45,368 nucleotides of DNA, from assembly GCA_964367145.1 (NCBI GenBank), contig CAYIWJ010000005.1:1-45368 (forward strand), read 5' to 3'. This stretch comes from JAHFLD01 sp964367145 (GTDB lineage: Bacteria; Patescibacteriota; Minisyncoccia; UBA6257; 1-14-0-10-40-38). The notes beneath the pieces are model-generated. The model had not been told where the DNA came from. It did not search any database and was given only the letters and a program-made list of their open reading frames with translations. Both the position numbers and the translations under genes were made by a program. Shown piece after piece: positions 1 through 7,775 of the stretch (its first letter is position 1; each line of letters starts with the position of its first letter).

Positions 1-1
1 G

Positions 2-535
2 AAGGCAAAGAAATTGAGTCGTTCCAAGAAATCCCCAAGGTGGCGCAAAAAGGACGGCGTCATCTACTTCTCGGTCACCTCCGACGGCACGACCGGTAAG
101 GACTGGATCAATCGTCTGGAAGGCAAGGGCTTCTTCGTAGATGGTTTCGCGAAGTACCTGCTCCGTTCGCGAAGCTTCAAGCCGACCAAGGGCCTCACGA
201 CCGAAGTCGCCGTCTTGAAGGGCTGTCTCTTCGAAGACAACGACCGGACAACGTCGACGATCCGCGCCGAGGCCGACAGGAGAAAGCTGTCCAAGCCGAA
301 CCCCGAAGTGGCCTGTCTCATCCGTGAGAAGTTCACCGACGCGGAGATCATAGTCATGGATCTCTTGTGGGTCGTCGCCATGCACGAACCGATCAACGGC
401 GTGGGCGGCGTTCCGAACTTGCAGAGCGCGAACCGTGGCTGCAATGGACGCTGTCTCAGCGCGTTCAGCGGCAGGTCTGACTTCAGGTGGTTTTGTGACA
501 GCGGGTTCGCTTTTGCCGCGTCGCAAAGTTCTTGA
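2..535 (+). CDS. Hypothetical protein of a small CPR-associated family, 5' end probably outside the window
   Basis: The frame is open from the first bases of the window, so the true start is probably upstream; the first possible in-window start is a TTG at 14. About 175 residues are visible. The N-terminal half is basic, and the middle holds a block (CLIREKFTD, then MHEPI) followed by a Gly/Asn-rich tail ending in GFAFAASQ. I associate this pattern with short uncharacterised proteins that recur in Parcubacteria genomes, but this is recollection, not a search. No membrane segment or signal peptide is seen. A large hairpin and a strong terminator follow, so this is the last gene of its transcript. 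Codon use is GC-rich with AAG lysines, unlike the glycolytic genes next to it. Function unknown. Confidence 0.6.
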   Translation, partial: KAKKLSRSKKSPRWRKKDGVIYFSVTSDGTTGKDWINRLEGKGFFVDGFAKYLLRSRSFKPTKGLTTEVAVLKGCLFEDNDRTTSTIRAEADRRKLSKPNPEVACLIREKFTDAEIIVMDLLWVVAMHEPINGVGGVPNLQSANRGCNGRCLSAFSGRSDFRWFCDSGFAFAASQSS

Positions 536-539
536 ATCT

Positions 540-591
540 AAGACCCTCGGGACCTGCCTACCGGTAGGCAGGCTTCAGTCCCTTTGGTCTT
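540..591. repeat. Nested inverted repeat with a 20-bp perfect palindrome
   Basis: A 20-bp palindrome at 553-572 (CCTGCC..GGCAGG, centre ACCGGT) is enclosed by GGGAC/GTCCC (549-553 and 578-582) and AAGACC/GGTCTT (540-545 and 586-591), giving one long hairpin just after the stop codon. No T-run follows, so it is not itself a terminator. It may be a REP-like element or an mRNA 3' protective hairpin. Confidence 0.6.
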
Positions 592-600
592 AGCACTCCG

Positions 601-634
601 CCCTCTCCACAATCAGTGGAGAGGGCATTTTTTT
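601..634 (+). terminator. Intrinsic terminator
   Basis: A 10-bp perfect stem (601-610 with 616-625), a 5-nt loop and then seven T residues at 628-634. It closes the transcript of the first gene. Confidence 0.9.
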
Positions 635-732
635 ACTCGCCGAAAGAATTCAAATATCTATTTTTCTACTTCGTATAGCTTGCTTCTATTTTGATTATTT
701 TCCTCGCGCTTTGCGCTTTGCGCTTTGCGAAC

Positions 733-738
733 TATACT
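733..738 (+). promoter_or_regulatory. -10 box of the PfkB gene (leaderless)
   Basis: TATACT lies 6 nt before the ATG at 745, which places the expected +1 on the start codon itself. This decides the start at 745 over the longer open frame from 691. Confidence 0.65.
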
Positions 739-744
739 TATCTC

Positions 745-1725
745 ATGAAATTCGACTTTCTAGGAATCGGCGACACGGTTACCGACGCCTTTATTCGCCT
801 CCGAGAGGCGAAAGTCAAAGGCCAGGGGAGTGATCGTGAACTTTGTTTGCGCTTCGCCGACAAGATTCCTTACGAGAGTGTTAATGTGATCCCCGGTGTC
901 GGCAACAGTCCCAATGCCACCGTGGCCGCCGCCCGCCTCGGCCTCAAAAGCGCCCTCCTAACCAATATCGGCGACGACGCCGAAGGCAAGCAATGCCTTA
1001 AAAAGTTTTCCACCGAAGGAGTCAGTACTCGTTTTATCAAAAGTCATCGCGGCAAAAAAACCAATTACCACTATGTTCTTTGGTACGAAGACGATCGAAC
1101 TATTCTTATCAAGCACTACCTTTACGATTACACCTTGTCGCGCATTGATTCTCCGCGTTGGATTTACCTCTCCTCGCTTAGCGAAAATTCCTTGCCATTC
1201 CACGACACGCTGGCCGAATATCTAGTCGCTCATCCCGAAATCAAGTTGGCTTTTCAGCCGGGAACTTTTCAGATTAAGTTTGGCCAGGAACGCCTCAAAA
1301 AAATCTATCAGCGAAGCGAGATCTTTTTTTGCAACAAAGAAGAAGCGGAGCGGATTTTAGATTTGCCCCAAACCGACATCAAAATCTTGTTAAAGGCCAT
1401 CAACGCCCTCGGGCCAAAAATAGTGGTGATTACCGACGGCCCCGCCGGCGCCTACGCGCTCCACGAAGGCCAAGTCTGGAAAATGCGCAGTTACCCCGAC
1501 CCCAAACCGCCCTACGAACGAACCGGCGCCGGTGATGCCTTTTCTGCCACTGTAACCGTCGCCTTGGCTTTGGGTTTGTCGTTTGAGGAGGCTTTGCGCT
1601 GGGGACCGATTAATTCCATGGCGGTGGTTCAAGAAGTTGGCGCCCAAGCCGGTCTACTGTCCCGCGAAAAGCTGGAGGATTATTTGCGCCAAGCTCCGCC
1701 GGATTATCACCCGCAAAAAATATGA
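745..1725 (+). CDS. PfkB-family carbohydrate kinase
   Basis: 326 residues, a usual length for ribokinase/PfkB kinases. The N-terminus is MKFDFLGIGD, the substrate-side glycines are in PGVGNSPNAT, and the C-terminal signature RTGAGDAFSA (about residues 257-266) carries the catalytic Asp and the anion hole. It should phosphorylate a sugar or sugar phosphate with ATP in the cytoplasm. Its stop overlaps the ATG of a class II fructose-bisphosphate aldolase (ATGA), so the two are co-translated. I infer a phosphofructokinase-like role (fructose-6-phosphate or a related ketose phosphate) feeding the aldolase, but family membership alone does not fix the substrate; adenosine or ribose kinase activity is possible. 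Confidence 0.88.
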   Translation: MKFDFLGIGDTVTDAFIRLREAKVKGQGSDRELCLRFADKIPYESVNVIPGVGNSPNATVAAARLGLKSALLTNIGDDAEGKQCLKKFSTEGVSTRFIKSHRGKKTNYHYVLWYEDDRTILIKHYLYDYTLSRIDSPRWIYLSSLSENSLPFHDTLAEYLVAHPEIKLAFQPGTFQIKFGQERLKKIYQRSEIFFCNKEEAERILDLPQTDIKILLKAINALGPKIVVITDGPAGAYALHEGQVWKMRSYPDPKPPYERTGAGDAFSATVTVALALGLSFEEALRWGPINSMAVVQEVGAQAGLLSREKLEDYLRQAPPDYHPQKI

Positions 1726-2603
1726 GATCACTCAAAACAATAATAGCCGAAGCCGAACAGCAAAAAATTGCCATCGGGCATTTTAATATCTCCGACCTCG
1801 TCGGTCTGCGGGCGATCTTTGAAGCGGCGCGCGATTTTTTACCCCAGCACAAAACGCCAGTCATCGTCGGAACATCCGAAGGCGAGCGGGATTTTGTCGG
1901 GGCAAACGAAGCCGTGATATTGGTCAAAAGTTTACGCGAGCGTTTTGATTATCCGATTTTCATCAACGCCGACCACACTCATTCCTTGGAAAAAATCAAA
2001 GAAGCGGTTGAGGCGGGCTACGACGCGATTATTTTTGATGGCAGTAAATTGCCGCTGGAAGAAAACATCGCCGCGACCAAAGAAGCCGCGAATTATATCC
2101 GAACCCATGCCCCAGAAACCATTATTGAAGGCGAGTTGGGCTACATCGGCTCCTCGTCTCAAATTTTAAAAAACATTCCCGAAGGCGCGGTTTTTGACTT
2201 GGCGCACGCCACCAAGTCCGACGAAGCCTTGCGCTTTGTTCAAGAAACCGGCGTTGATCTCTTTTCTCCGGCTGTCGGCAACTTGCACGGTATGTTTGCG
2301 AACGCCCCAAACCCCGCCTTGCAAATTGCCCGCATTCAAGAAATCAAATCAGCCGTTAAAATTCCCCTAGTGCTTCACGGTGGCTCCGGCGTGACGGATA
2401 GCGATTTTGTCGCGGCTATCAAAGCCGGCATTTCTATCATTCACATCAACACCGAAATTCGTCTGGCTTGGAAAAAAGGTATAGCCGAAGGATTAGCCGC
2501 CTCCATGAACGAAGTGGCGCCATATAAAATCTTGGAACCCTCTCTGCGTAATATGAAAGCAATCATTACGGCGCGTCTGGCGCTTTTTAGTGGTATAAAA
2601 TAA
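1722..2603 (+). CDS. fba: Class II fructose-bisphosphate aldolase
   Basis: 293 residues. It should cleave fructose-1,6-bisphosphate (or tagatose-1,6-bisphosphate) with a zinc ion. Metal-binding and active-site landmarks are in order: NADHTHS with FDGS (about residues 82-110), EGELGYIG (about 137), GNLHG (about 187) and LHGGSG (about 218). The start overlaps the PfkB stop by four bases, making a kinase-aldolase operon that supplies triose phosphates. Substrate specificity between FBP and TBP cannot be read from sequence. The gene ends at a hairpin whose T-run serves the opposite strand, so no clear plus-strand terminator follows. Confidence 0.92.
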   Translation: MRSLKTIIAEAEQQKIAIGHFNISDLVGLRAIFEAARDFLPQHKTPVIVGTSEGERDFVGANEAVILVKSLRERFDYPIFINADHTHSLEKIKEAVEAGYDAIIFDGSKLPLEENIAATKEAANYIRTHAPETIIEGELGYIGSSSQILKNIPEGAVFDLAHATKSDEALRFVQETGVDLFSPAVGNLHGMFANAPNPALQIARIQEIKSAVKIPLVLHGGSGVTDSDFVAAIKAGISIIHINTEIRLAWKKGIAEGLAASMNEVAPYKILEPSLRNMKAIITARLALFSGIK

Positions 2604-2629
2604 AAATCCTCGCCATCGAAGCGAGGATT
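2596..2629 (-). terminator. Terminator of minus-strand RNA 1
   Basis: A 9-bp stem AATCCTCGC/GCGAGGATT (2605-2613 and 2621-2629) is followed, reading on the minus strand, by TTTTTATTTT that runs into the 3' end of the aldolase gene. There is no T-run on the plus side, so it works for the minus strand. Confidence 0.75.
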
Positions 2630-2881
2630 ATAGAGATGCCGGACGGGTAGTAACGGCAGTCGCCTTAACACCAAACATCCGCACGAACTTCGCAGCCCCA
2701 TGGAGAAATAAGTGGGGCTCCGTTCATGGTTCAGTTAAGTTTCCGCAGTGGATTACCACTGGCCGCGTTAGAGTTGTACTCGAAAAGGCGTTACTATTGG
2801 GGCGTTATCCCATGGAAAAAAACAACGCCGCTAAGCAGGATTCAACCGCCATACCCGTCCGGCGAAATTCGATAAAGAACT
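2604..2881 (-). ncRNA. Structured non-coding RNA 1, unidentified
   Basis: About 280 nt between a minus-strand promoter (-35 at 2910-2915, -10 at 2888-2893) and the terminator at 2605-2629. A 12-bp perfect stem (2638-2649 with 2852-2863) closes the molecule. Inside are a GGCGTT/AACGCC hairpin, a CAGTGG/CCACTG hairpin with a 4-nt loop, and a long arm made of CTTAAC/GTTAAG, ACCA/TGGT, GAAC/GTTC and AGCCCCA/TGGGGCT. No ORF of note. I looked for marks of tmRNA (T-arm, CCA end, tag reading frame), RNase P RNA (GAGGAAAGTCC) and SRP RNA (GGAAG-type apical loop) and did not find them. The overall design is that of a stable housekeeping RNA or a new family. Confidence 0.6.
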
Positions 2882-2887
2882 AAAAAC

Positions 2888-2915
2888 AAGATAGCAGACA
2901 CAAGAACCCTGTCAA
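2888..2915 (-). promoter_or_regulatory. Promoter of minus-strand RNA 1
   Basis: On the minus strand TTGACA (2915-2910), a 16-nt spacer and TATCTT (2893-2888). The predicted +1 is near 2881, about 18 nt before the closing stem. Confidence 0.6.
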
Positions 2916-2931
2916 GGGCGGTCTCGTGGCA

Positions 2932-2969
2932 TAAAAAAGCCGCCGTTGGCTAGAACAACCAACGGCGGC
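2932..2969 (-). terminator. Terminator of minus-strand RNA 2
   Basis: An 11-bp perfect stem (2939-2949 with 2959-2969) followed on the minus strand by TTTTTT (2938-2933). Confidence 0.85.
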
Positions 2970-3151
2970 GGAAAAGACCTGCACCCGGAAGACGTTACGC
3001 CACGGGGGAAAAACGTGGTCGCGTGAGTTTAGAGAAATGATTGCGTCTGGATGGTCCCCAGCCAATCATCTCATCTCCGGCAGGAAGGAAGAGGGAAAGG
3101 GAGAGTGCGCGGAGACCTCACCGTCTTCCGTGGTGCAGTTTGAAAGAGCTG
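2932..3151 (-). ncRNA. Structured non-coding RNA 2 with a pyrimidine-rich loop, unidentified
   Basis: About 220 nt on the minus strand from a promoter at 3158-3186 to the terminator at 2939-2969. The ends pair over 14 bp with one bulged base (3123-3137 with 2980-2993). Inside lie a GTGAG/CTCAC pairing, a TCTCCG/CGGAGA hairpin (3110-3115 with 3074-3079) that exposes a 30-nt loop made almost only of C and U, a long AUGAUUG/CAAUCAU arm with a CUGG/CCAG tip, and a CCACG/CGUGG hairpin. It lies head-to-head with the L25 gene. It has no clear match to 6S, SRP or RNase P RNA that I can see. The C/U loop is complementary to purine-rich Shine-Dalgarno-like sequence, so a trans-acting role is possible. 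Confidence 0.6.
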
Positions 3152-3157
3152 GCACAA

Positions 3158-3186
3158 AGCATACTAAAACACCCATGGGAAGTCAA
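3158..3186 (-). promoter_or_regulatory. Promoter of minus-strand RNA 2
   Basis: On the minus strand TTGACT (3186-3181), a 17-nt spacer and TATGCT (3163-3158). It is back-to-back with the L25 promoter; the two -35 boxes are only 7 nt apart. Confidence 0.7.
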
Positions 3187-3193
3187 CCCTCTC

Positions 3194-3222
3194 TTGTGGT
3201 TTTATTCATTTTGAATTATACT
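3194..3222 (+). promoter_or_regulatory. Promoter of the L25 gene (nearly leaderless)
   Basis: TTGTGG (3194-3199), a 17-nt spacer and TATACT (3217-3222), with the ATG at 3232. The mRNA would have only 0-3 bases before the start codon. Confidence 0.65.
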
Positions 3223-3231
3223 GCCCAAACT

Positions 3232-3912
3232 ATGGATTTAGTCGTGGAAAAGCGTGAAAAATTCGGCAAAGCCACCGCGGAAATGCGCCGTCAGGGAATG
3301 ATTCCCGGCGAGCTTTATGGCCCTGGAGTCGCGAACCTTCATCTCACGATTCCGGTCAAAAATTTAACTAAGGTACTTAAAAGCGCGGGCGAAACCTCGC
3401 TCGTTACCGTGGTTATTCCCGATGGAGCCAAAGAGGACCGCCGTCAAGTCTTCGTTTACGATGTTCAAAATGATCCCGTCACCGACGACATCGTTTCCGT
3501 GGATTTTTATCAGGTCAAAATGGATCAAAAAATCGTTATCAGCGTACCCTTAACCTTTGCCGGTGAAGCGCCCGCGATAAAAAGCGAAAGTGGAATTTTG
3601 GTCAAAGCCGTTCAGGAAATCAAAATCGAAGCCTTGCCAGCCGACATCCCCCATGAAATTATTTTGAACCTTGGATCGTTGACTAAGATAGGTCAAAGTA
3701 TTGCCGTCAAAGATTTAGCATTGGGCGCTAAGGTCAGGGTGATGCTTGAGCCCGAAGCCGTAATCGTAACCGTCACCGCTCAAATAGCGGAGGAAGAACA
3801 ACCGGTAGCCGAAGTTAAATTAGACGAAATCAAAGTTGAAGGCGAAGAAAAACGGGCCGAGAAAGCCAAGCAAGCCGCCGAAAAAGCGACCACCGAGAAT
3901 TCTGCCTCTTAA
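3232..3912 (+). CDS. rplY: 50S ribosomal protein L25, general stress protein Ctc type
   Basis: 226 residues. The N-terminal 5S rRNA-binding domain starts MDLVVEKREKFGK and includes the family segment RRQGMIPGELYGPG (about residues 20-33). It is followed by the beta-rich TL5/CTC C-terminal domain and an Ala/Glu/Lys-rich tail. It binds 5S rRNA in the large ribosomal subunit. The open frame runs upstream to 3037, but that part overlaps the divergent RNA promoter and has no L25 similarity; the promoter at 3194-3222 and the domain boundary put the start at 3232. The next gene begins 41 nt downstream without its own evident promoter, so they may be co-transcribed. Confidence 0.93.
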   Translation: MDLVVEKREKFGKATAEMRRQGMIPGELYGPGVANLHLTIPVKNLTKVLKSAGETSLVTVVIPDGAKEDRRQVFVYDVQNDPVTDDIVSVDFYQVKMDQKIVISVPLTFAGEAPAIKSESGILVKAVQEIKIEALPADIPHEIILNLGSLTKIGQSIAVKDLALGAKVRVMLEPEAVIVTVTAQIAEEEQPVAEVKLDEIKVEGEEKRAEKAKQAAEKATTENSAS

Positions 3913-3953
3913 GCTCTTTAATCCAGCGGACGACGGCGCGAGTCAATCGTCTC

Positions 3954-5369
3954 ATGCAATTCAATATCAACTCAACCCCTAAGCCAAAACGATTCCATAC
4001 TTGGAACGGCGCGTTTTTATTTATCGGTTTACTCGCCAGTCTTTTTTTTATTTTTAATTTCAAGGCCGAAGTCTTGGCTCAAACATTAAGCGCGGCCGAA
4101 GAGCGCGCCTCGTTGGAGAGACAACTCGAAGAATTTGAAAGCCAAATTAGCGATTACGAAAAAACTTTGGCGGTCTATAAAAATCAGGGTCAGAGCCTCT
4201 CCTCGGAAATTACCCGCCTCAATGCCAAAGTCAGCAAACTTAATTTGCAGATTAAAGCCGTCAATCTCTCCCTCAAAAAACTGGATGGCGAAATCTCCGA
4301 GAAAGTCGCCAAGATTACCGACACCAAGCAAAAAATAGATTTCAACAAGGATGCTTTAAGCGAGGCCCTGCAGGCCAACTATGAATCTAGCAACACCGGA
4401 CTCGTCCAAGTACTTTTAGAAAATCCCAAGTTGTCGGATTTTTTTGGCGGCATCAATCACCTGCTTCAGATTCAGCAAAGTTTGGCGATTACCATCAACC
4501 GCATTACCGACCTCAAAAACCAGCTTTCCGATGAAAAAGAAATTTTGGCGCTCAAGCGGAGCGACACCGCCAAGCTCAAAGAATATCAAGACGCTCAAAA
4601 AAACGAGGTTGAACAATCAAAAAAAGAAAAAGATAGCATCCTCAAAGTTACCAAAGGCAAAGAATCGGAATATCAAAAACTGATTAAAGAAACCCAAAAA
4701 ACAGCGGCGCAAATTCGTAATCGTATCTTTGAACTTTTGGGCGGGGGCAAGCTAACGTTTGAAGAAGCCTATGAGTTCGCCAAATTCGCCGGCAACGCCG
4801 TTGGTCTGCGTCCGTCGCTAATTCTAGCGGTCTTAGACCGCGAATCTTCTTTGGGTGAAAACGTCGGGCGTTGTAAATACAACAAAAATCCATATTATCC
4901 GGAACGCGCTCAAAATCCAACCTCCATGCACCCGACACGCGACATTCCTAAATTCTTGGAATTAACCGCCACGCTTGGGCTAAATCCCGAGACAACCCTC
5001 ATCTCCTGTCCCATCCCACAAGATGGCGCCTATGGCGGGGGAATGGGTCCGGCGCAATTTATTCCCTCAACCTGGTATATTTATAAAGAGAAGATCAAAG
5101 AGATTACATCCAGCAATCCGGCTTCACCGTGGAAAAATTCCGACGCCTTTGCTGGAACCGCACTTTATCTTAAAGATGCTTATTCTTCGCGTGATTGCGT
5201 TAACTATGGCGCCAAAATTCCGGCCGAGTCAGTTCGGCTCCAGGAGCGTTGCGCCGCCGCCAAATATTATGCCGGCGGGCGCTGGTACTCATATCGGTTC
5301 GCCTACGGCGAACCGGTGGTTGATCGCGCCGATAGCTTTGACCGCGATATTCAGATTCTCAACTCATAA
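3954..5369 (+). CDS. Coiled-coil lytic transglycosylase, secreted or membrane-anchored
   Basis: 471 residues. A basic start and one hydrophobic segment (about residues 19-42) form a signal peptide or anchor ending near VLAQ. Residues about 45-265 are a long heptad-rich coiled coil like the N-terminal regions of PcsB/EnvC-type peptidoglycan hydrolases. The C-terminal 190 residues resemble an SLT/MltB-type transglycosylase: catalytic Glu in LAVLDRESSLGE and the motif GGGMGPAQFIPSTW, with several Cys that could form disulfides outside the membrane. It should cleave glycan strands in the cell wall, perhaps at division. It sits between L25 and a glycoside-hydrolase-like gene 9 nt downstream, suggesting a wall-related operon. 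Confidence 0.85.
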   Translation: MQFNINSTPKPKRFHTWNGAFLFIGLLASLFFIFNFKAEVLAQTLSAAEERASLERQLEEFESQISDYEKTLAVYKNQGQSLSSEITRLNAKVSKLNLQIKAVNLSLKKLDGEISEKVAKITDTKQKIDFNKDALSEALQANYESSNTGLVQVLLENPKLSDFFGGINHLLQIQQSLAITINRITDLKNQLSDEKEILALKRSDTAKLKEYQDAQKNEVEQSKKEKDSILKVTKGKESEYQKLIKETQKTAAQIRNRIFELLGGGKLTFEEAYEFAKFAGNAVGLRPSLILAVLDRESSLGENVGRCKYNKNPYYPERAQNPTSMHPTRDIPKFLELTATLGLNPETTLISCPIPQDGAYGGGMGPAQFIPSTWYIYKEKIKEITSSNPASPWKNSDAFAGTALYLKDAYSSRDCVNYGAKIPAESVRLQERCAAAKYYAGGRWYSYRFAYGEPVVDRADSFDRDIQILNS

Positions 5370-5378
5370 ATTTTCAAT

Positions 5379-7769
5379 ATGAAAAAAATTACCCATCTCC
5401 TTATTATTATCGCGGTTATTATTGCCGGTGGCCTGGTTATCTATCGCCTAAAAAATATCAGCGTCACCATTCCACCCCCCAATCCATTTCCGATAAACCC
5501 GGGAAGCGTAGTTCCGCCACCCACGCCAACTCCGATAGTTGAACCAACTCCGCCACCTCAGCCGATTATTATTCCGCCGCCCACACCAACTCCGCCACCT
5601 TCGGCCAACGTACCGCCCCCACCGCCGGAATTGAATTCAAGCGTAACCGTGGGCGACGGCGTCAATCGCCTTAAGTTCACCTACGAACAAAATCAGTTAA
5701 TCTTGCAGTCTATCAATCGCGGTGACAAAGAGTTAAAAATTACCACCAAAAAAATCTGGCAGTTAACTCTGCGTCGTTCAGATGGCGTCAAAAGCACTCT
5801 AGATGCTTCAACTCTTCGCGTGCCGATTCGTTTGACTACCAAAGAAAGTGCCAATAAAAAAATCTACAAGTTTGCTTGGGATAAGGTTTTTATTGCGCCA
5901 GAAAAAGAGTTAAGAGCGGCGGTAACGATTGAATATATTTCGGCGACCAAAAACTTTGAATGGTTTTTTGAAGTTGATCTGCCCGAAGGCTACGATCTGG
6001 TTTCGGTTCGCTTTCCTGAAGTCGCGGCCTACGCGATTAACAATCCAGAAAATGATATTTTCGTAGAACCGGTCTATGCCGGTACCGCCATCAAGGACCC
6101 ATATCACACGATTCCGCTCGAAACTAAGATTTCAAGCCCCGGAGTCTACACCATGCAATTTTTTGCTCTTTACGACAAAGATTCGCAAGATGGTATTTAC
6201 CTCGCGACTCATGATCCGGATAGTAATGAAAAAGAGTATCGCGTCAAACCCAATACCGGCAACATTGAATGGGAGCCAACTCACTATCCGCCGGTTCCAA
6301 CTCCGCGCCATTATCAAACGCCCTATCCGGTAGTAATCTCTTTTTTACGCGGTGACTGGTTTGCCGCGGCGCAAACCTATCGAGCTTGGGCCAAAACATC
6401 GCCGATGTTTTCTCGGGGACCCTGGGCCCTCTCGTCGTCGGTCTCCTCGCGTACCAAAAACGTGCAGGCGATGTACCTGCAGGGGACGCCAAATGGTTTT
6501 AATGAGCATCAAAAAATCGCCGACGAGTTCCGCGAAGCCGCCGACTTTCTAGGGACTGACAACATCTTTGCTTATTGGTATCAATGGCATGAGCATTGGT
6601 TTGATAGCAAGTGGCCGGATATTGAACCGAAGTCAACTTTCAAATCCGCCGTCGCTTCACTCGCCAATCGCGGGCTTACAATTATTCCCTATTATCTTCC
6701 CGGAACTTGGGATATCAACCTGCCGACCTACAACGCGACCGTCGCCAACGCCTCTTGTTGGGATGAGAACGGCGAACCGCGTATCACAAAAAGCATTGAC
6801 CGCGAAGGTTTAAAAAAATGGGATTTCGTCCGCTTGGATCCGACCTTTGCGTTTAGCCGCAACCACGAAAAAAGTGTTGTTAGCCGTTTCATTAACGACT
6901 TCGGCGCTGGCGGTATTTATTTGGATTTTTGGAGCGGCGTCTCCACGCTCAACTGCTGGAATAAGCTTGCCAACCATCCGCAGAACGGCGGCAATTACTG
7001 GAATCAAGGCAAAAAAAATCTTGGCCGAGAAATTCGCGAATATGCCAAAAGCCTCAAGCCTAATTTTGTTATGACCAGCGAACATCTAGAAGAAACTTTA
7101 ATTCCGGTTCTGGATATGATGCACGAAGACCCGACATTTTCCACCTTCGTCCCGCCAAACATGTTGCCGATTCCGCTTTGGTCGGCGGTCTATCACGACG
7201 CCGTTTTAGCCTCCAACTTCGCTGGTCTTCCGCCTTTTGCCGATCCGAGCCCCGCTCCGCTTATTCGAGCCTACATTACTCTGTCTTATATGTATGGCAA
7301 TCTTTTGAGTTTTACCAACTGGTTTGCCGACACCAGCCCCATCTTTAATCAAAATCTACCGGCCAATCACCCGATGCGCCCGACCCTTGATTACGTCAAA
7401 ATGTTGGCCAAGAGTTATTCCGTTACTCGCCCCTATGTTCTGGAGGGCAAAATGTTGCATCCGCTCCCAGGAACTTTTTGGAGTTCGCTTGATTACAACG
7501 AGGAACTTTTCCTTAAACCCTGGTCCAGTGTCTGGAAATCAAACTCCGGCAAAGTCGGTATTTTACTGGCTAACCCGCAAGACGGCGCCTTGTTTATTCA
7601 CACCTATCTCAACTTTGCCGACTATGGCATTCCCTCGGGGCGATCGGTCAAAATTTACGAGACAATTAACAGTGGCGACAGCACTCTGACATCCGAAGTT
7701 CAAGATGCCTATTCCATTGATCGCGCGGTCCCGGGCTATAGCTTAGTTCTACTGGAACTTGAGTGGTAA
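5379..7769 (+). CDS. Membrane-anchored glycoside-hydrolase-like protein (DUF6259-like)
   Basis: 796 residues. One N-terminal transmembrane helix (about residues 5-23) is followed by a Pro/Thr-rich linker (about 30-85, repeated PPPTPTP), then a beta-rich domain and a TIM-barrel-like region. Candidate acidic residues are in GGIYLDFWSG (about residue 515) and MTSEHLEE (about 567); conserved Trp/Tyr clusters such as FAYWYQWHEHW look like a sugar-binding cleft. The overall plan resembles proteins annotated as DUF6259 glycoside hydrolases; the exact family is my inference. The active domain would face outside, displayed on the linker. It begins 9 nt after the transglycosylase gene. Substrate unknown: own envelope sugars or host/environment polysaccharide are both possible. 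Confidence 0.7.
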   Translation: MKKITHLLIIIAVIIAGGLVIYRLKNISVTIPPPNPFPINPGSVVPPPTPTPIVEPTPPPQPIIIPPPTPTPPPSANVPPPPPELNSSVTVGDGVNRLKFTYEQNQLILQSINRGDKELKITTKKIWQLTLRRSDGVKSTLDASTLRVPIRLTTKESANKKIYKFAWDKVFIAPEKELRAAVTIEYISATKNFEWFFEVDLPEGYDLVSVRFPEVAAYAINNPENDIFVEPVYAGTAIKDPYHTIPLETKISSPGVYTMQFFALYDKDSQDGIYLATHDPDSNEKEYRVKPNTGNIEWEPTHYPPVPTPRHYQTPYPVVISFLRGDWFAAAQTYRAWAKTSPMFSRGPWALSSSVSSRTKNVQAMYLQGTPNGFNEHQKIADEFREAADFLGTDNIFAYWYQWHEHWFDSKWPDIEPKSTFKSAVASLANRGLTIIPYYLPGTWDINLPTYNATVANASCWDENGEPRITKSIDREGLKKWDFVRLDPTFAFSRNHEKSVVSRFINDFGAGGIYLDFWSGVSTLNCWNKLANHPQNGGNYWNQGKKNLGREIREYAKSLKPNFVMTSEHLEETLIPVLDMMHEDPTFSTFVPPNMLPIPLWSAVYHDAVLASNFAGLPPFADPSPAPLIRAYITLSYMYGNLLSFTNWFADTSPIFNQNLPANHPMRPTLDYVKMLAKSYSVTRPYVLEGKMLHPLPGTFWSSLDYNEELFLKPWSSVWKSNSGKVGILLANPQDGALFIHTYLNFADYGIPSGRSVKIYETINSGDSTLTSEVQDAYSIDRAVPGYSLVLLELEW

Positions 7770-7775
7770 AAATTG

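Noticed and set aside
1390..1647. Antisense ORF within the PfkB gene and similar shadow frames elsewhere
   Set aside because: No start signals and composition explained by the complementary coding strand.
2638..2863. tmRNA, RNase P RNA or SRP RNA
   Set aside because: No T-arm/CCA end or tag frame, no GAGGAAAGTCC core, and no SRP apical loop could be found on either strand.
3037..3231. In-frame extension upstream of L25
   Set aside because: It overlaps the divergent RNA and both promoters, has no L25 similarity, and the -10 box sits 9 nt before the ATG at 3232.
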